Of a stretch of DNA of 64,000 bases, positions 10,780-22,659 are shown piece after piece. Made by a program: the position numbers and the translations under genes. Under the pieces are notes generated by a model. That model was not told where the DNA came from. It made no database searches and worked only from the letters and a program-made list of their open reading frames with translations. The number at the start of each line of letters is the position of its first letter. Position 1 is the first letter of the stretch. Origin of the DNA: Nageia nagi (taxonomy: Eukaryota; Pinophyta); assembly GCA_050084985.1 (NCBI GenBank), contig JBITNC010000001.1:81778001-81842000 (forward strand), written 5' to 3'.

Positions 10780-11755
10780 CTTCAATGGCAATTGGTAAAA
10801 GTTTTAGATAATAGAGACTAAGATAGAGAAAATAAATAAAAAATCGATCAATTTAAAAAAGACTGCTACCTTAAAGATAAAATAATGGTTAGGTTTTAGA
10901 ATAAAAATAAAGACTTGATAGCAAAGCTTGATAAGTAGAAGTCAAAATTTGAAAAAAGCTTGACAATAGCAAAGGCTGAGTTAGACGGTGCCAATCAAAT
11001 AATAAAAGATCTTAAAGCTCAAGCTATAGTCATAGATGCCCAAAAGGTCAACCAAGTTGAGGCTGAGCTACAAACTATCATTGCTACTAATAAAGTATTA
11101 TTTGATGATAATTCAAAATTATTGCTACTCATAAAAGATTTTAGAAAATCATTAGTAGAGCAAGTTGGAGACAAAATGATGGCATTATCACACTTGCATA
11201 TGTTAAAATAATAGGCACTCCAAGCAATTAAGTAATTCAACACACAAATTACTTTCCATCTGATAACTCTAAATATTTTGAGGTCAATTTTAGAAAAAAT
11301 GCAGAGCTAGTTAAGAGTTATGACTAAGAAGGACATAGCGGCCATTACTCCTAGACCCAAAAAATTGTATTTAAGAAGAATTCAAGATATATGCGAACTC
11401 CAAAATTTAGTGTTCAACATGGACATTGGTAAACACCAACTCATAATAGAGCTAGGATTCATTAATAAATTCTTTAATTCTTTGATTGAGATGAAAGCTC
11501 CCAAATTATGGGAAGAACAAAATGTAATAGAGTAGTGTTGTCAATTGGATAGCCAATACATTCAATTCCTTGAGCAAACCTTTTTTGAGAAGTAAATCTT
11601 AAATTTACAATGAATAAATGACCTCATTTAAGAGGCAATTACAAGGTTCCTGCATGTTGGGAGGTTACAGAATGTTTTGACAAGATTCAGAGCACCTACT
11701 ATAAAGATTCAAGCATCCTCTATTCTATCCCAAATCTACATTTGAACAAGATACT
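10780..11755 (+). pseudogene. Extra frame of element A, coiled-coil C-terminal part (unknown)
   Basis: The open pieces 10960-11211 and 11320-11535 (+) encode heptad-patterned sequence ('AKAELDGANQIIKDLKAQAI', then 'QVEAELQTIIATNKVLF') rich in Lys, Glu, Leu and Ile, as expected for a coiled coil, followed by 'PRPKKLYLRRIQDICELQNL'. Stops between pieces are TAG/TAA. This would be the C-terminal part of the accessory protein encoded after integrase. I cannot name a family; a structural or RNA-binding role would be a guess. Confidence 0.45.
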
Positions 11756-11989
11756 AGAAGTAGCAATTAGTGGGTCCTATTCTCCAGTAGGTGGAGACCC
11801 CAAAGAGTTGCCATAAGATTGTATTCCTTTAGAGTCACACTCTAAGTTGTGGTAGTACAATATCATTCTTTTATTATTTTTATAAATTCTTTCTATTCTA
11901 ATTCTATCCCTTTTGACATAAAAATTTTCTTTGCTATGGGCTCTTAATCTAAAGAATTTTGAGAGTTATTAAAAATCAATTATTGTATA

Positions 11990-13762
11990 TATAATCTGGC
12001 TATTATATAAGCAAGTCTTTGTCTTAGATATTTTGCCTTGTTAAAAATCCTTACAAAGTGTTTGGGGTTATGTAAATATAAAGTGTTCATGTGTTATGTA
12101 ATTAGAAAGTATCCAGGGGTTACATAATTACAAAGTGTCTAGGAGTTGTGTAAATACAAAGTGTCCAAGGGTTATGTAAATATAGGTCTAAGATATCAAA
12201 TAGAGCCCATTGATTTTGAGTAACGATGTCATAGTTTTTGGCAAAAATTAGCTGGCCCCAAAATAGGTAATGGTAGGTGAAGATTCATAAAGATATCAAA
12301 CAAAGCCTGTTGATTTTGAGTGATGACATCATAGTTTTTGGTGAAAATCAACAAAACTTGGAATAGGCTATGGCAGGTGAAGATTCACAAAGATATCAAA
12401 TAGAGCCCATCGATTTTGAGTGATGACATCATAGTTTTTGACAAAAATCAGTGGGTCCTAGAACAGCAATGGTAGGTGAAGATTCACAAAGATATCAAAT
12501 AGAGCTTGTCAATTTTGAGTGATGATGTCATAGTTTTTGGCAAAAATTAATGGGTCTTGAAATGGGAAATGGCAAGTGAAGATTCATAAAGATATCAAAT
12601 AGAGCCCATCGATTTTGAGTGATGACATCATAGTTTTTGGCAAAAACCAATGGGTCCCAAAAGAGTATGACCATTAATAAAACCCAAAAAAAGGAAATGA
12701 GATCCACCAAACTAAGGTAAGAGTAATGGATAAGAAGTAACACTTGGTTCCACTTGATCTTGAATGTTTGATCCTCGGGGTCTTGTTAATATGTCAAATC
12801 CAACTCATTTTCACATAACAGTGGTAGTTCCTTCTTGAAGTAAGTTGATATATTATTCACAAATCCCCATTACTCTGTTCATTCACAACTACAATATGGA
12901 ATAATCAATAGTTGTAGAGAAGTAGATAGCTACCGATAGAGCACAGTGCCAAATTGTACCTATCAAATTGTAGATAAGTACTCATTCAATCAGCTATAGT
13001 GCCATTTTCAATCAACTATAGAGTTGAAGGAGCAATCAATGACATGTCAGAAGGATTATAGCTCTATGGGCATGACTATTTAAAAATTACAAATTTCTAG
13101 ATAGTCATGTTGTTGGTGCTTGTTCACTACATAATCTAGCATAGTTGTAGTATTTACTATGAATATTTTTCTACACTAACTACATTCAAGATATGTAATT
13201 ATGTATATTAATGAGATACAACCACCCAACAATGAAGAAAGATGTATAAATGGTATATTGTTAGAAATTAAAAAAGTTAGACATTTTAGCAAATTTTCCC
13301 AAGCCTGTAAGATGCTTTCACATATGATAATACAAATAGACAATGCTTTGCCCTCCTGCAACAAGTGGCTATTTATTGCTTTTGTGAAGGTTATATGTGA
13401 GATGTTTTCAAAAAATTATGGTTGTGTATTGTGATTGTGAGACCCCAGGGGTAAGATAGCTTGCTATTCTTCATCCTGACTATGGATTGTTTCCTGTGCT
13501 ACAATGCTCAAGTTGTATATTTCTTATTTTAGTTTTACTTCAATTCTTTATCTCTTTCCTATAACTTTTTACCTTTCTATCTCTTTCTTGTTACTCTAAA
13601 CCTTCACAACAGATAGGAACAAGCCTATAATCTAAAGATTGGATAGAAAACCAACACGAGTGCATTCCCACCACCTTCTACTCTCTTAAAGAACCTACTA
13701 TTGCAGGTAGTGTAGAACACAACCAGACCAAACCCCTTGAGGTTACACTATACCAGTCAACA
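11990..13762 (+). repeat. Right LTR of element A
   Basis: Matches 1-1822: the 'cttagatattt' start at about 12021, the 28-bp array at 12052-12184, the 100-bp array at 12191-12660, the block 'atgtatattaatgagataca' (13201-13220, against 1261-1280), and 'gaggttacactata' near the end. The true left edge is uncertain because the left LTR is cut by the window. It could start as far left as about 11810, just after the purine-rich 'aggtggagaccccaaagag'. Confidence 0.8.
12191..12660 (+). repeat. 100-bp tandem repeat in right LTR (5 copies)
   Basis: Five copies of the unit seen at 147-735. The palindromic core 'atgacatcat' or 'gatgtcat' recurs near 12225, 12323, 12423, 12523 and 12623. There is one copy fewer than in the left LTR, so the arrays changed length after insertion or during reverse transcription. 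Confidence 0.85.
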
Positions 13763-16187
13763 CTAACCCTAAGATTATAATATCTAAAAGGGATCCCTAT
13801 GAGAAGTGGAGAGGATATAAAAGAGAAGATGTCGATGAATAGCATTGCAATAAGGGAGGGACCTAGTGCTATTCGAATCCTAGATGTGATGGATATTTGA
13901 AGGGCCATCAATTGTGAAGTTGGCTACCATATGATATCTAATTGAAGAACTAAGAATGATAAGGGTATACAGCCTTGAACTAAGCAAAAACTATAAGCTA
14001 TTACTCAAATCTCCCTTAACATCTAATGTTAAATCATTATTATCATATATTAAAAAGTGGTAATAAAGAATTATCTATGTTATCTCATTGATAAACCTAA
14101 GGAGGTATATTGATGTTGATCATAAATAAATCTATGGTGCCTAAGGTGGTGAGGTCATTTGGGAACCTAAATGTTGGTGCATGGTGAAGAACACAAATGA
14201 ACTAACATATTATTATTTGTGTGGGAGCTAAAAATGTATTGAGGGTTCTTAACCCCTAATAAAAGGAAGTAATGGGTTAAAATAAGGAAGTAATCAACCT
14301 AGTAATTATAAGAATATTTTATAGATATTTATTCCTATGAGAGATAACCTCATGAATATAAAGGCCCAAACATCATTACTCATGATATTAGAGAAAGATG
14401 GAGAGAAAATTGCTAGAGTGTTTGAATAAGAAGTGGAATCTCCTCTAAATCTCATAGCAAATAGGGTACTTGATGATAAAATGGTCCTTAGATTCCATTC
14501 ACCCTATGGAGCAAAGATGAGAAACATTGTCCTCATGTGGGATATGGTTTTCATATTTGACATGAAGTTGGTGGGTGCATACTCTCATCTATCCAAGTGG
14601 GGTTGTTAAGCCATGTGATAAATGATACCAACTCCAAGCATAGGAGGGATGATAAATGGTACCATTAACTACTTAGAGAAAGTATTTTGTATAATAGGCC
14701 AACTTTTATTGCTAAACGGTGAAGAACAAGTGCATATGATTAGAGTGTTTTGGTAGTAAATATTAGCTTGAATCAACTTACAAGTGTTCTCCTTCGAAGG
14801 ATGAGGTTTAGGGGGGTCAGCCAACATTTTTTGGAAGGGAGTAAGATGATCAATGGAAAAAATGATAAATTAGAGTAGCCAATGATCTTTGAGAACCAAT
14901 AATGTTAATATATATATAAGCATGAAGAGTTAATATCCTTAAAAGAGAAAAAGACTATAAATAAATATCTCCAATGAATAAAGATGAAGATATTTTTGGA
15001 TATTAATATATGGATATAGAGAATGATTTGAAAAATGCATTCAAAATGAAGAGGTGAAGCTTCGACATAAACTTCACTTTGTTGATATTGACAACAAATT
15101 ATCAACTATTACAAATATTAAATAAAAAATTTCATTATAAATATATTTTTATTATTGTACTTCTAATTACATATAATATATATCTTTTATTAAATATATT
15201 ACATATTTAAAGGCATATGCAAACATCGTGCTGGACGGAGACCTCTATCCTCATCAGATCGCTATTCAGGCAACCCATCGTATCTAATGTATCCATTACA
15301 TTTTTTAAAATCCTTATTTTTGGATATTCATTACAAAACATAGAAATCCAAAAATATCCACAATTTCTATTTTAATCATGTGTGGATACTCATATTAAAT
15401 AATTTTTATATAAAAAATAAGAAATCAAAATATAACAAATAAAATTTTATTATTTATTAAATTTCAAAAATCTTCAAAGAAAAAAATTAATTACAAATTT
15501 ATTTACAAGTAATTATGAATTTTTTTTAACTTGAGTATTTTACAGTTTAAATATTTTAATCCTTTTTTGTTCATATATTACCTCTTGCAAATATTTGGCT
15601 ATATAAATATTTCATATTTTATTTCAATCACTTGTTTTCAACAAAGGTAAGGGTTATTTATTAATGCCTAACTTCGTGACTCTCCTCATATAAATTGATG
15701 TGATTATCAATTCATCATTTATAATTTTATTTTTAATAACTTTTAAAATATATATTTATACATAGGTAACATGTATTTTTTTTATGCATTTATTAGGTAG
15801 TTCATTAGATTTTTATTATGTGAAGATTGATTTAGTAATAAAATATAGTAAAATTGAAATAAGCTAAAGAAATATGTAAAAGAGGATTTACATTAGTAAT
15901 TATTAGATAAAATTAAAAGTTAAAATTATTATAATACTTTTTTGATATTGATTTTTAGTTTTTATGAATATAGATTTAGATGATTTGTTTGCATGGTTTA
16001 ATAGGAGAGTGAGTGGTTGAATTTTGTTCTATAGGGTATGGAAGTTGATTGTGGTGGAATTGTTTGTGTTTATTGATATTCAATGATTTATTATATTGGA
16101 ATAATTGGTTGGATGTGAAGAACTTGATGAGTTTGTGTGCTAATTTGATTTTGAAAGAATAGTTAAGTTTAAAGGATTGTGATTCTT
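13763..16187. other. AT-rich stretch without recognisable genes
   Basis: No protein-like frame of convincing length and no repeat partner that I can see elsewhere in the window. Bases 15207-15300 are less AT-rich than their surroundings ('gtgctggacggagacctc') and may be a small foreign fragment. Bases 15400-15960 are nearly pure A/T. Confidence 0.4.
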
Positions 16188-17879
16188 GTCACCAAGATGG
16201 ATGAGTAGAACTTTCAAAAATTAGGTTTGAAGTTGAGGTCACCAAGATTCTTTTTGGTCACCAACTGGAGTTGTTCACCAATGAGAGGATCACCGTCAAA
16301 GTGTTGTAATTTTGGCAATTCTGAAATAGGTTCATGTAAAGTATGGTTGAAAAGTTGATGAAGTAAGATTTTCAATGATGAAGTACCCACAAGGAATAGA
16401 GAAAAGGAACTTTGTTGTTTTCATAGTTGACAGGTTGCACACATAGGTGGAAATGATGTCACACAAAATTGATGATTCTCAAAGGATTCTTCAAGTGTTA
16501 TACATGGATGGAAACATGATGAAGTCTACCTTATAATGGTTCAAGAATAAGCTTAATATGATGGATACATATTTGGTGATTCTTGGAAACATGAAGGCCT
16601 ATCAAACTAGAAAGTGTATGGAGCGAGTTGACTATGTGTGAAAAATATGAATGAAGGGTGGCAAAACTCACATGAAGTATGACATGTAATATAATGTTAT
16701 AAAGGTAGAAATAAGGGATTTCTAAACATAAAATGCCCATAACTATATGATATGTGTGGTGAAAGAAATAGCCCCCAAAAGCTTACTATTTCCAATAAGA
16801 AAAAATATAGAAAATATGTTTTTACAAAAGATGTGTGAAAAATAAACACACAAAATGAATGGAAGACACAACTTAGTACTTTAAATACCAAATAAGAATG
16901 TAATAGAATTCCTTCTATTGCTCTGAATAAATATTGCATGCTTTAATTAAATATTACATACTACATGCCTTAGAAAGTGCAAACATGAGCAATTATTCAC
17001 ATATAAAATGTGTCAGTATAGTGCATCTAAGGCAATCGACACCATCATGCACCAAAGAAATGTATTTTAGTCTTCTCAGCGAGTTGAAATAAAATTTTCA
17101 TATTGTTATTATAGGGATCAACATAATCATCATTTGAGTTGATATTAAGGATCCTAAGAAAAGCCATGAAGGCTTGGTTTGTCTCTCTAAATCTCTCCAC
17201 TATGAATCACTAGGATTCAACTATGGACCTCAAGGATCCATCTGTGCAATTAGGAGTGTTCACCAAACTAAATTTGATAAAACCTCAAGGACTTGATAGT
17301 AGAAGAGATCAAACATGGTACCATGGGGCACTCATGGGCTACTATTGGGAAGCACACACATCTCTCAACACCATAGGCGTAGAAGGCTCTGGATAATCCA
17401 TACTAAGGAATAATAATTACAAGTGAGAAGCAACTAGTGGGAGAAAATAACCTGTGAGAGAGAAGTAGGTCGTTGCATAACAAGTAGTGAGAAAAAATCT
17501 AGTTGTTGGTAAAAAGCAAACCATAATGGTTGTGTTAAGATCAACCATATATAGACCCTACAACTCCATGAGACGAGCATATGTGTGTTGGAGAAGAGTC
17601 CATGGAGTTGTTGGAGGAGTAATGGTGTGATACAATATATGGTGATGGAGTGTGTCAGAAGATAATACATTGTATCGATGGAGTATTATAATGAATAAGT
17701 ATGATGAACACCATTCTTACCCATGTGAGGATCTTTCAAAAAAATTATTGTATATCTCTTGATTGTACCATTGTAGTCAATGATGCCAGTTCATTAAGGC
17801 ATCTAAGTGATCTTTGTCACATGAAATTCGATGTGTAGATTGATTTATTCCATAAAAATTGAAACATTGCAACATTACA
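16188..17879 (-). repeat. Left (3') LTR of element B, truncated
   Basis: Matches 18395-20136 over its whole length: 'gtacccacaaggaatagaga' at about 16383 and 18591, 'gatgattctcaaaggatt' at about 16471 and 18679, and 'aacattgcaacattacaaat' at the right end of both. A TATA box reads TCTATATATGG on the minus strand at about 17545-17555. The left edge at about 16188 is where similarity ends, not a recognisable LTR terminus. Confidence 0.75.
17546..17554 (-). promoter_or_regulatory. LTR TATA box (element B, left LTR)
   Basis: TCTATATATGG on the minus strand. The same context occurs at about 19735-19745 (mutated to TATATGTG) and in the related intronic LTR at 42141-42150, which supports it as the family's promoter element. 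Confidence 0.5.
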
Positions 17880-18015
17880 AATTAATCATTCTCCCCTTTA
17901 ATGTAAAATATTTTATACTCCACATGAAAAAATGATGGTGATTCCCCTAGATCTCATCATGTTGTCATTCATAGGTTCATTGAATCTATTTTGGATTGAG
18001 TTTCCTTTGATACCA
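17880..18015 (-). other. Interior of element B: PBS, leader, PPT
   Basis: Reading the minus strand: TGGTATCAAAGG (18015-18004), then a short leader with one small ATG frame, then 'AAAGGGGAGAA' (17900-17890) against the 3' LTR. Everything between leader and polypurine tract that would encode gag-pol is missing. Confidence 0.65.
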
Positions 18016-20136
18016 TGTTAGAATTGTAAGGTTTATGAGTTTCCAAGGATGGTGAACTACAAGATCAAGCTTTTATACCATTGAAGAATTTGATGTTTGC
18101 CAACCTCTAAGTGTTGATAAACAAATTCAAACATTATCAAACTTTGATACCAACCTTCAACTCAATTACTAAAGGATTTGAAGAGCTTCATGAGCTCTAA
18201 TGATATGAATATATCATTAAAGTTATGTTGAAGTATGATGAACATCCAAACTACCAGATATGTATTGACCAAGGAATATGACGACCAATGTAAATGTAAT
18301 GATGAATTTGCTAAATAAAATGTCGAAAAAATATACCTTATGATATATGGTTGGAAAGGTATCGAAGAGGTATTTCCAATAATTTATCTCAACACCAATA
18401 TGGATGAGTATAACTTTGGTGAATTGGATCTGAAGTTGAGATCATCAAGATGCTTTTTGGTTGCTAATTGGAGTTGTTCACCAAAGATAAGATCACCTTC
18501 AAAGAGTTATAAATTTCATGATTCTAGAGCAAAGTGGGTCATGTAAAGTATGGTTGGAAATCCAATGGAATAATATTACCAATGATAAAGTACCCACAAG
18601 GAATAGAGAAAAGGAACTTTGGTGTTTTAATAATTGATAGGTTGCACACAAAGGTGGAAATGATATTGCATAACATTGATGATTCTCAAAGGATTCACCA
18701 AGTGTTATACATGCATAATGAATTTTACTTTCCAATGGTTCAAGAATCATGTCAAGAGGATGGATACATCTTTGGTGATTCTTGGTGACATGAAGGCTTG
18801 TTGAATTGGAAATTATATGGACTAAGTTGAATGTATATGAAAAATATGAATGAAGAGTGGAAAAAACTCATACAAAGTATGGTATTTAATATAGTGTTGG
18901 AAAGGTGGAAATAAGGGCTTTCCAAATGTCAAATTATTATAATAAAAAAAAAAAAGGTGGACAAAATAAAAGCCCTCAAAAGTTTTTCCTATAAAAAAAA
19001 ATATTTATTAAAAAAAAACACTAAAATGAATAAATACCTCAGTATTTATAAATATGAAACCAAAATGAATGAACTCAATGAGTAAATGCAAAAGAATGGA
19101 TTGATCATTTTATTTATCTAAATAAAGATTACATGCTCGAAATGAAGATTACAGACTACATATTTTATAAATTATAAACATAGGCAGTTCTTCAAATACA
19201 AAATGTTTCAGTATAGTGCATCTAAGGCTCTCAATACTACCATGCACCAAAGAGATGTGTTATAGTCTTATATCAATGGGTTGAAAGATAATCAACACAT
19301 TATTAATATAGGTATTAGTAGAATCATTGGTTGGGTTGATCTTAAGGATCCCCAATGAAGCCATGAAGGCTTGGTCTATTTCTCCAAATCTCTTTGATAT
19401 GAATAGCTAGGATTTAACTATGGACCTTAGGGATCATCTATACAATTGGGAGTGTTCACCAAACTACATTTGAGAAAACCTCGAGGGCTTAACAGTAGAA
19501 AAGATCAAACATGGTACCATGGGGTACTCATAGGTTGCTACTAAGAAACACACACCTCTCTCAACGCTATAGGCGAAGGAGGCTCTAGCTAAGCCATACT
19601 GAAAAATATCAGTTATGAGTGAGCAGCAATTGGTGGCAAAAAATAGCCTACAAGAAAGAATCAAGTCATTGCATAGTAGGCAGAGAGTTGGTTGTTTGTA
19701 GCAAGTAAACCATAATTGGTGTATTGAGATTAGTCACATATAGACCATGCAACTCCATGAGACTAATAGATGTGTGTTGGAGAAGAGTCCATGGAGTTGT
19801 TTGAGGAGTAATGGAACGATACACTATCTGGTGATGGAATATGTCAAAAGATAATACAATGTATCAGTGGAGTATTACAACAAATATGTGGTATGGCGAC
19901 CATGCATACCCATGTGAGGATTTATTAGAAAATTTAAGGAAAATCGCTTATTTGTACCATTGAAAGGAGTAAATGAGACATTAAATATCTTCATTGAATC
20001 ATTGCAAGTTGTTGATGGAGAGGTGATTATGGGTTTTTGATATTAGGTTGTTGAGGCATCCATGTGATCTCCGTGGCATGGAAGTTGACATGCAAATCAA
20101 TTTCTTCCATAAAAAATGAAACATTGCAACATTACA
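18016..20136 (-). repeat. Right (5') LTR of element B
   Basis: 2121 bp, TG...CA on the minus strand. Two further PBS-like motifs lie inside its minus-strand end (18071-18080 'ttttatacca' and 18142-18152 'ctttgatacca' on +), about 66 and 71 bases apart, so the true LTR/PBS junction could be at any of the three. The outer edge is uncertain by about 10 bases because the two LTRs also share 'aattaa' beyond 20136. Confidence 0.75.
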
Positions 20137-20149
20137 AATTAAGGAAATT

Positions 20150-21600
20150 TAAAAGGGTATTTTTGAAAAAATATAATAATGTAGATTCAACATCTCATAC
20201 TATGAGGCCAATGTAAATAAAACATAAGGATTCAATAGAAGACTACATCAATGAATTCATGATTATCCTCAACTTTATAAGGGGTGTACTTTTGGTATAT
20301 GGAATTCCAAAATTAGAAGTGGGTTCGAGGAGATCAAGAGGGAATTGAGCTTAATGATCCTTAATAAATTAGAAAGGCTAAAATTTTGGCCAAGGTAGTC
20401 AAAGAAAGACCAATATATCAACATTTCAAATAAGAAGATATTACAAAATAAGACATTGTCTAAAAAATAAGAGAAGATGAAGAGCTAAGAGTATCTACTT
20501 CAATTATAAATGAAAATAGAATAGAGGATATGTGTTTGAAGATGGAATAAATTTTACCATTGATATGAAAGATTATGAAGAAGAGTATCCCCAAGAAGAA
20601 ATAAAGCATGATGAATATCCCATTCAAGAATTAAAGATATTAGAAAATGAGTTGATGGGTAGTCATTATTGCATTGATGGGGATGGCATATCACTAAACA
20701 ATCAAGATATGTACTTTTAATAAGAATATAAGGATTATTATTATACTAATTAATTTGGGTAGCTCTCTTAATTCCATCAATAGAGATATAGCAAAGAAAT
20801 AAGATTTATGTGTAAGAATTAGAAAACTTTAATTTGCTAATTAATGATGAAGGTACTAATTATGTATGAGATTTTTTTAATGTAATACTTACTATTAGTG
20901 TATTAGAGGATAATTGTGTATGAAATTAATAACCATGCATATACTGATTGGATTAAATGTAGTGTTAGGTTCACAATAAATGACTCAATTAATTGATGTT
21001 ACTATAAATGTTCAAAAGGTGTTATGTCCAATGGGCAAAAAATAGAAGGGTTACAATCACCTACTTCAAAACTCATAAATTCATATTATATGGATAAGAT
21101 ACTCAAAAAAATAAGAAAGATTATTGGTGGCACAAATTTTCTCTATAGAGATCAGGAAGAGGAACAAAATAACATGTTTGTCATACAAAAAAATTGAATA
21201 AGATTGAAACGAAATTTTAAGAACCTCAAGGATTTCCTCTTGTTGGAATTCATGATCCTATAATTAACTTGGTTTTTGAAAGTCAACCAACGAATATTAA
21301 ACCATCTAAATATCTTCACAAAAAAAAAAATAAGATTGAAAAGTTAGTAAGAGAAATGTTGGAGTAAAGTATCATTCATCCAAGCATTGATCCATATTTA
21401 TCTTTATGGATAATGGTAAAGAAGAAAGATGACTCTTAAAAGAATGTATCTAGATTTGTGTGATCTCAATAGAACTGCTATTAAACATAAGTTTCTTATC
21501 ATATTATTTAAAGTTTATAAAGTAAATTGAATGTTGCTAAAAAAAAAAAAAAAATTACTTAGTTAGATTTTACTATAATAAAATTAGAATCAATTAAGTA
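20150..21600 (+). pseudogene. Ty3/Gypsy gag-pol fragment (element C)
   Basis: About 21330-21500 encodes, across small frameshifts, 'KIEKLVREMLE', 'IHPSIDPYLSLWIMVKKKDDS' and a decayed 'RFV-DLN-RTAIKHKFLI' segment. This is the start of a Ty3 RT domain (K-x-x-V-x-E-M-L-x-x-G-I-I-x-P-S...V-x-K-K-D-G-S-W-R). Just upstream, 21222-21300 gives 'GIHDPIINLVFESQPTN', the usual protease-RT linker. About 20180-20330 gives a gag-like 'DSIEDYINEFM' segment, and 20532-20720 is an acidic, Glu/Tyr-rich linker. Pol downstream of RT motif 2 is missing. LTRs were not found. Confidence 0.65.
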
Positions 21601-21808
21601 TTAGAATATTTGTAGCGATATAATATTAATTCATAATACTCTACTCTTTTGGTATCTTTCTTATGTCTCTTTCAATAAGAGTATGTATATGCTTAGCCAC
21701 GAATTAATGTTGGATTTTGACATTCAGAGAAGAAGCCTGGTTTCTGCTTTAAACCCCCCATTCGCTTCTGTTTTTGCACAACAAAAAGGAAAACGTCATG
21801 GGTGTTGT

Positions 21809-21812
21809 AAAA
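21809..21812 (-). terminator. RNA polymerase III terminator of the tRNA-Glu gene
   Basis: TTTT on the minus strand, immediately after the tRNA discriminator base. Four T residues are the minimal plant Pol III stop. Confidence 0.7.
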
Positions 21813-21886
21813 TTCCATTGCCGGGATTTGAACCCGGGTCATCTGGGTGAAAGCCAGGTATCCTAACCGGACTAGACGACAATGGA
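21813..21886 (-). tRNA. tRNA-Glu (anticodon TTC)
   Basis: Full cloverleaf on the minus strand, 74 nt. The acceptor stem TCCATTG/CAATGGA pairs perfectly, with discriminator A. The D arm has GG in its loop. The anticodon stem CCTGG/CCAGA encloses loop CTTTCAC (anticodon TTC), and the T arm is CCGGG-TTCAAAT-CCCGG. The internal A and B boxes (B: GGTTCAAATCC) are present and TTTT follows. The sequence agrees with nuclear plant tRNA-Glu. One oddity is a C-A mismatch at the outermost pair of the anticodon stem (27-43), where G is usual at 43. There is no intron and no CCA encoded, as expected for a nuclear gene. Confidence 0.95.
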
Positions 21887-22659
21887 GACGTATACAATCA
21901 TGTGTATAGGATTTTCTATTCTACTACCAACAAAACAATCTACACAACCTTATTTATCTTTACAATTAACTTACAAATATTAAAAATAAAATGATGTTAT
22001 ATTTGTGGATTTTTGAAAGATAATGTTTTTTTCACCTCATCTAAATAAAGAGTATAGAATTAAATAAAGAAAATTAGACAATGTACGTGATTATTGGAGA
22101 TATTCTTTCATATCCATCGAGTAAGTATGTGGTGAACTTTTTATTAATATTATTACGCACGTGAAATTTATTAAAATATTCTATCATTAATCAACCATGA
22201 AAAAAATATGAGTGAATGAATAATTAATGATGTCTTTTAAAGTACTTTATATCCAATGGTTTGTAGGACCTATAAAAAATTGTCTAAAGAAAAATTTATA
22301 TCATTTATTTAATAAAATGATTGTTTCTAACAAAATTAAAAATGTACATATGAATTTATACAAACATACAAGTTTAAAACATACTCATTGTTAAGATATA
22401 ATATCTAGAATGAAACACTTCAATAAGGTCCATGAAAGACATAATATCTAGAATGAAACATTTCATAATAATTTAAACAAACTTGATTGCTTCTCTCATT
22501 TAGAGTTCCCTCAATAAAGTATACCAAGAAGATCAAAAAAAGAATGACAAAATATAACATCTAAAAAAAGAAATCAAAGCTCAAATTGAAAATTAATTCC
22601 AATAAATGATTGTAAACCAAATAACCTTATAAAATAGATATTATTTATCTTACTCCTCA
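21887..22659. other. AT-rich spacer
   Basis: No gene seen. A short imperfect tandem repeat ('ataatatctagaatgaaaca') occurs twice at about 22398-22465. Confidence 0.4.

Larger units (their letters stand above)
1..13762 (+). mobile_element. Degenerate Ty3/Gypsy LTR retrotransposon (element A)
   Basis: A long LTR retrotransposon on the + strand. The left LTR (1-1822, cut by the window start) and the right LTR (about 11990-13762) match along their length. Between them lie, in order, a repeated leader, gag, protease, an archaeal-type RNase H, reverse transcriptase, Ty3-type RNase H, integrase and about 3.6 kb of extra reading frame. RT before integrase places it in Ty3/Gypsy. Use of a second RNase H is typical of the Tat lineage, although there it normally follows the first RNase H. 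Every reading frame is broken, mostly by TAG or TAA where glutamine is expected, and the LTRs differ at many sites, so the copy is old and inactive. I could not identify target-site duplications because the left end is outside the window. Confidence 0.9.
16188..20136 (-). mobile_element. LTR retrotransposon with 136-base interior (element B)
   Basis: Two copies of a roughly 2 kb sequence in direct orientation (16188-17879 and 18016-20136) flank only 136 bases (17880-18015). On the minus strand that interior starts with a tRNA-Met-type primer-binding site (TGGTATCAAAGG, 18004-18015) and ends with a polypurine tract (17889-17900), so the orientation is minus. The right LTR begins TGTAATG and ends TCTAACA (TG...CA) on the minus strand. 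The left copy lacks the part equivalent to 18016-18394 and so is truncated. No gag or pol is present. It could be a non-autonomous element or an internal deletion of a larger one. The 'TGGTATCA' primer site is the usual Copia type. Confidence 0.75.
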
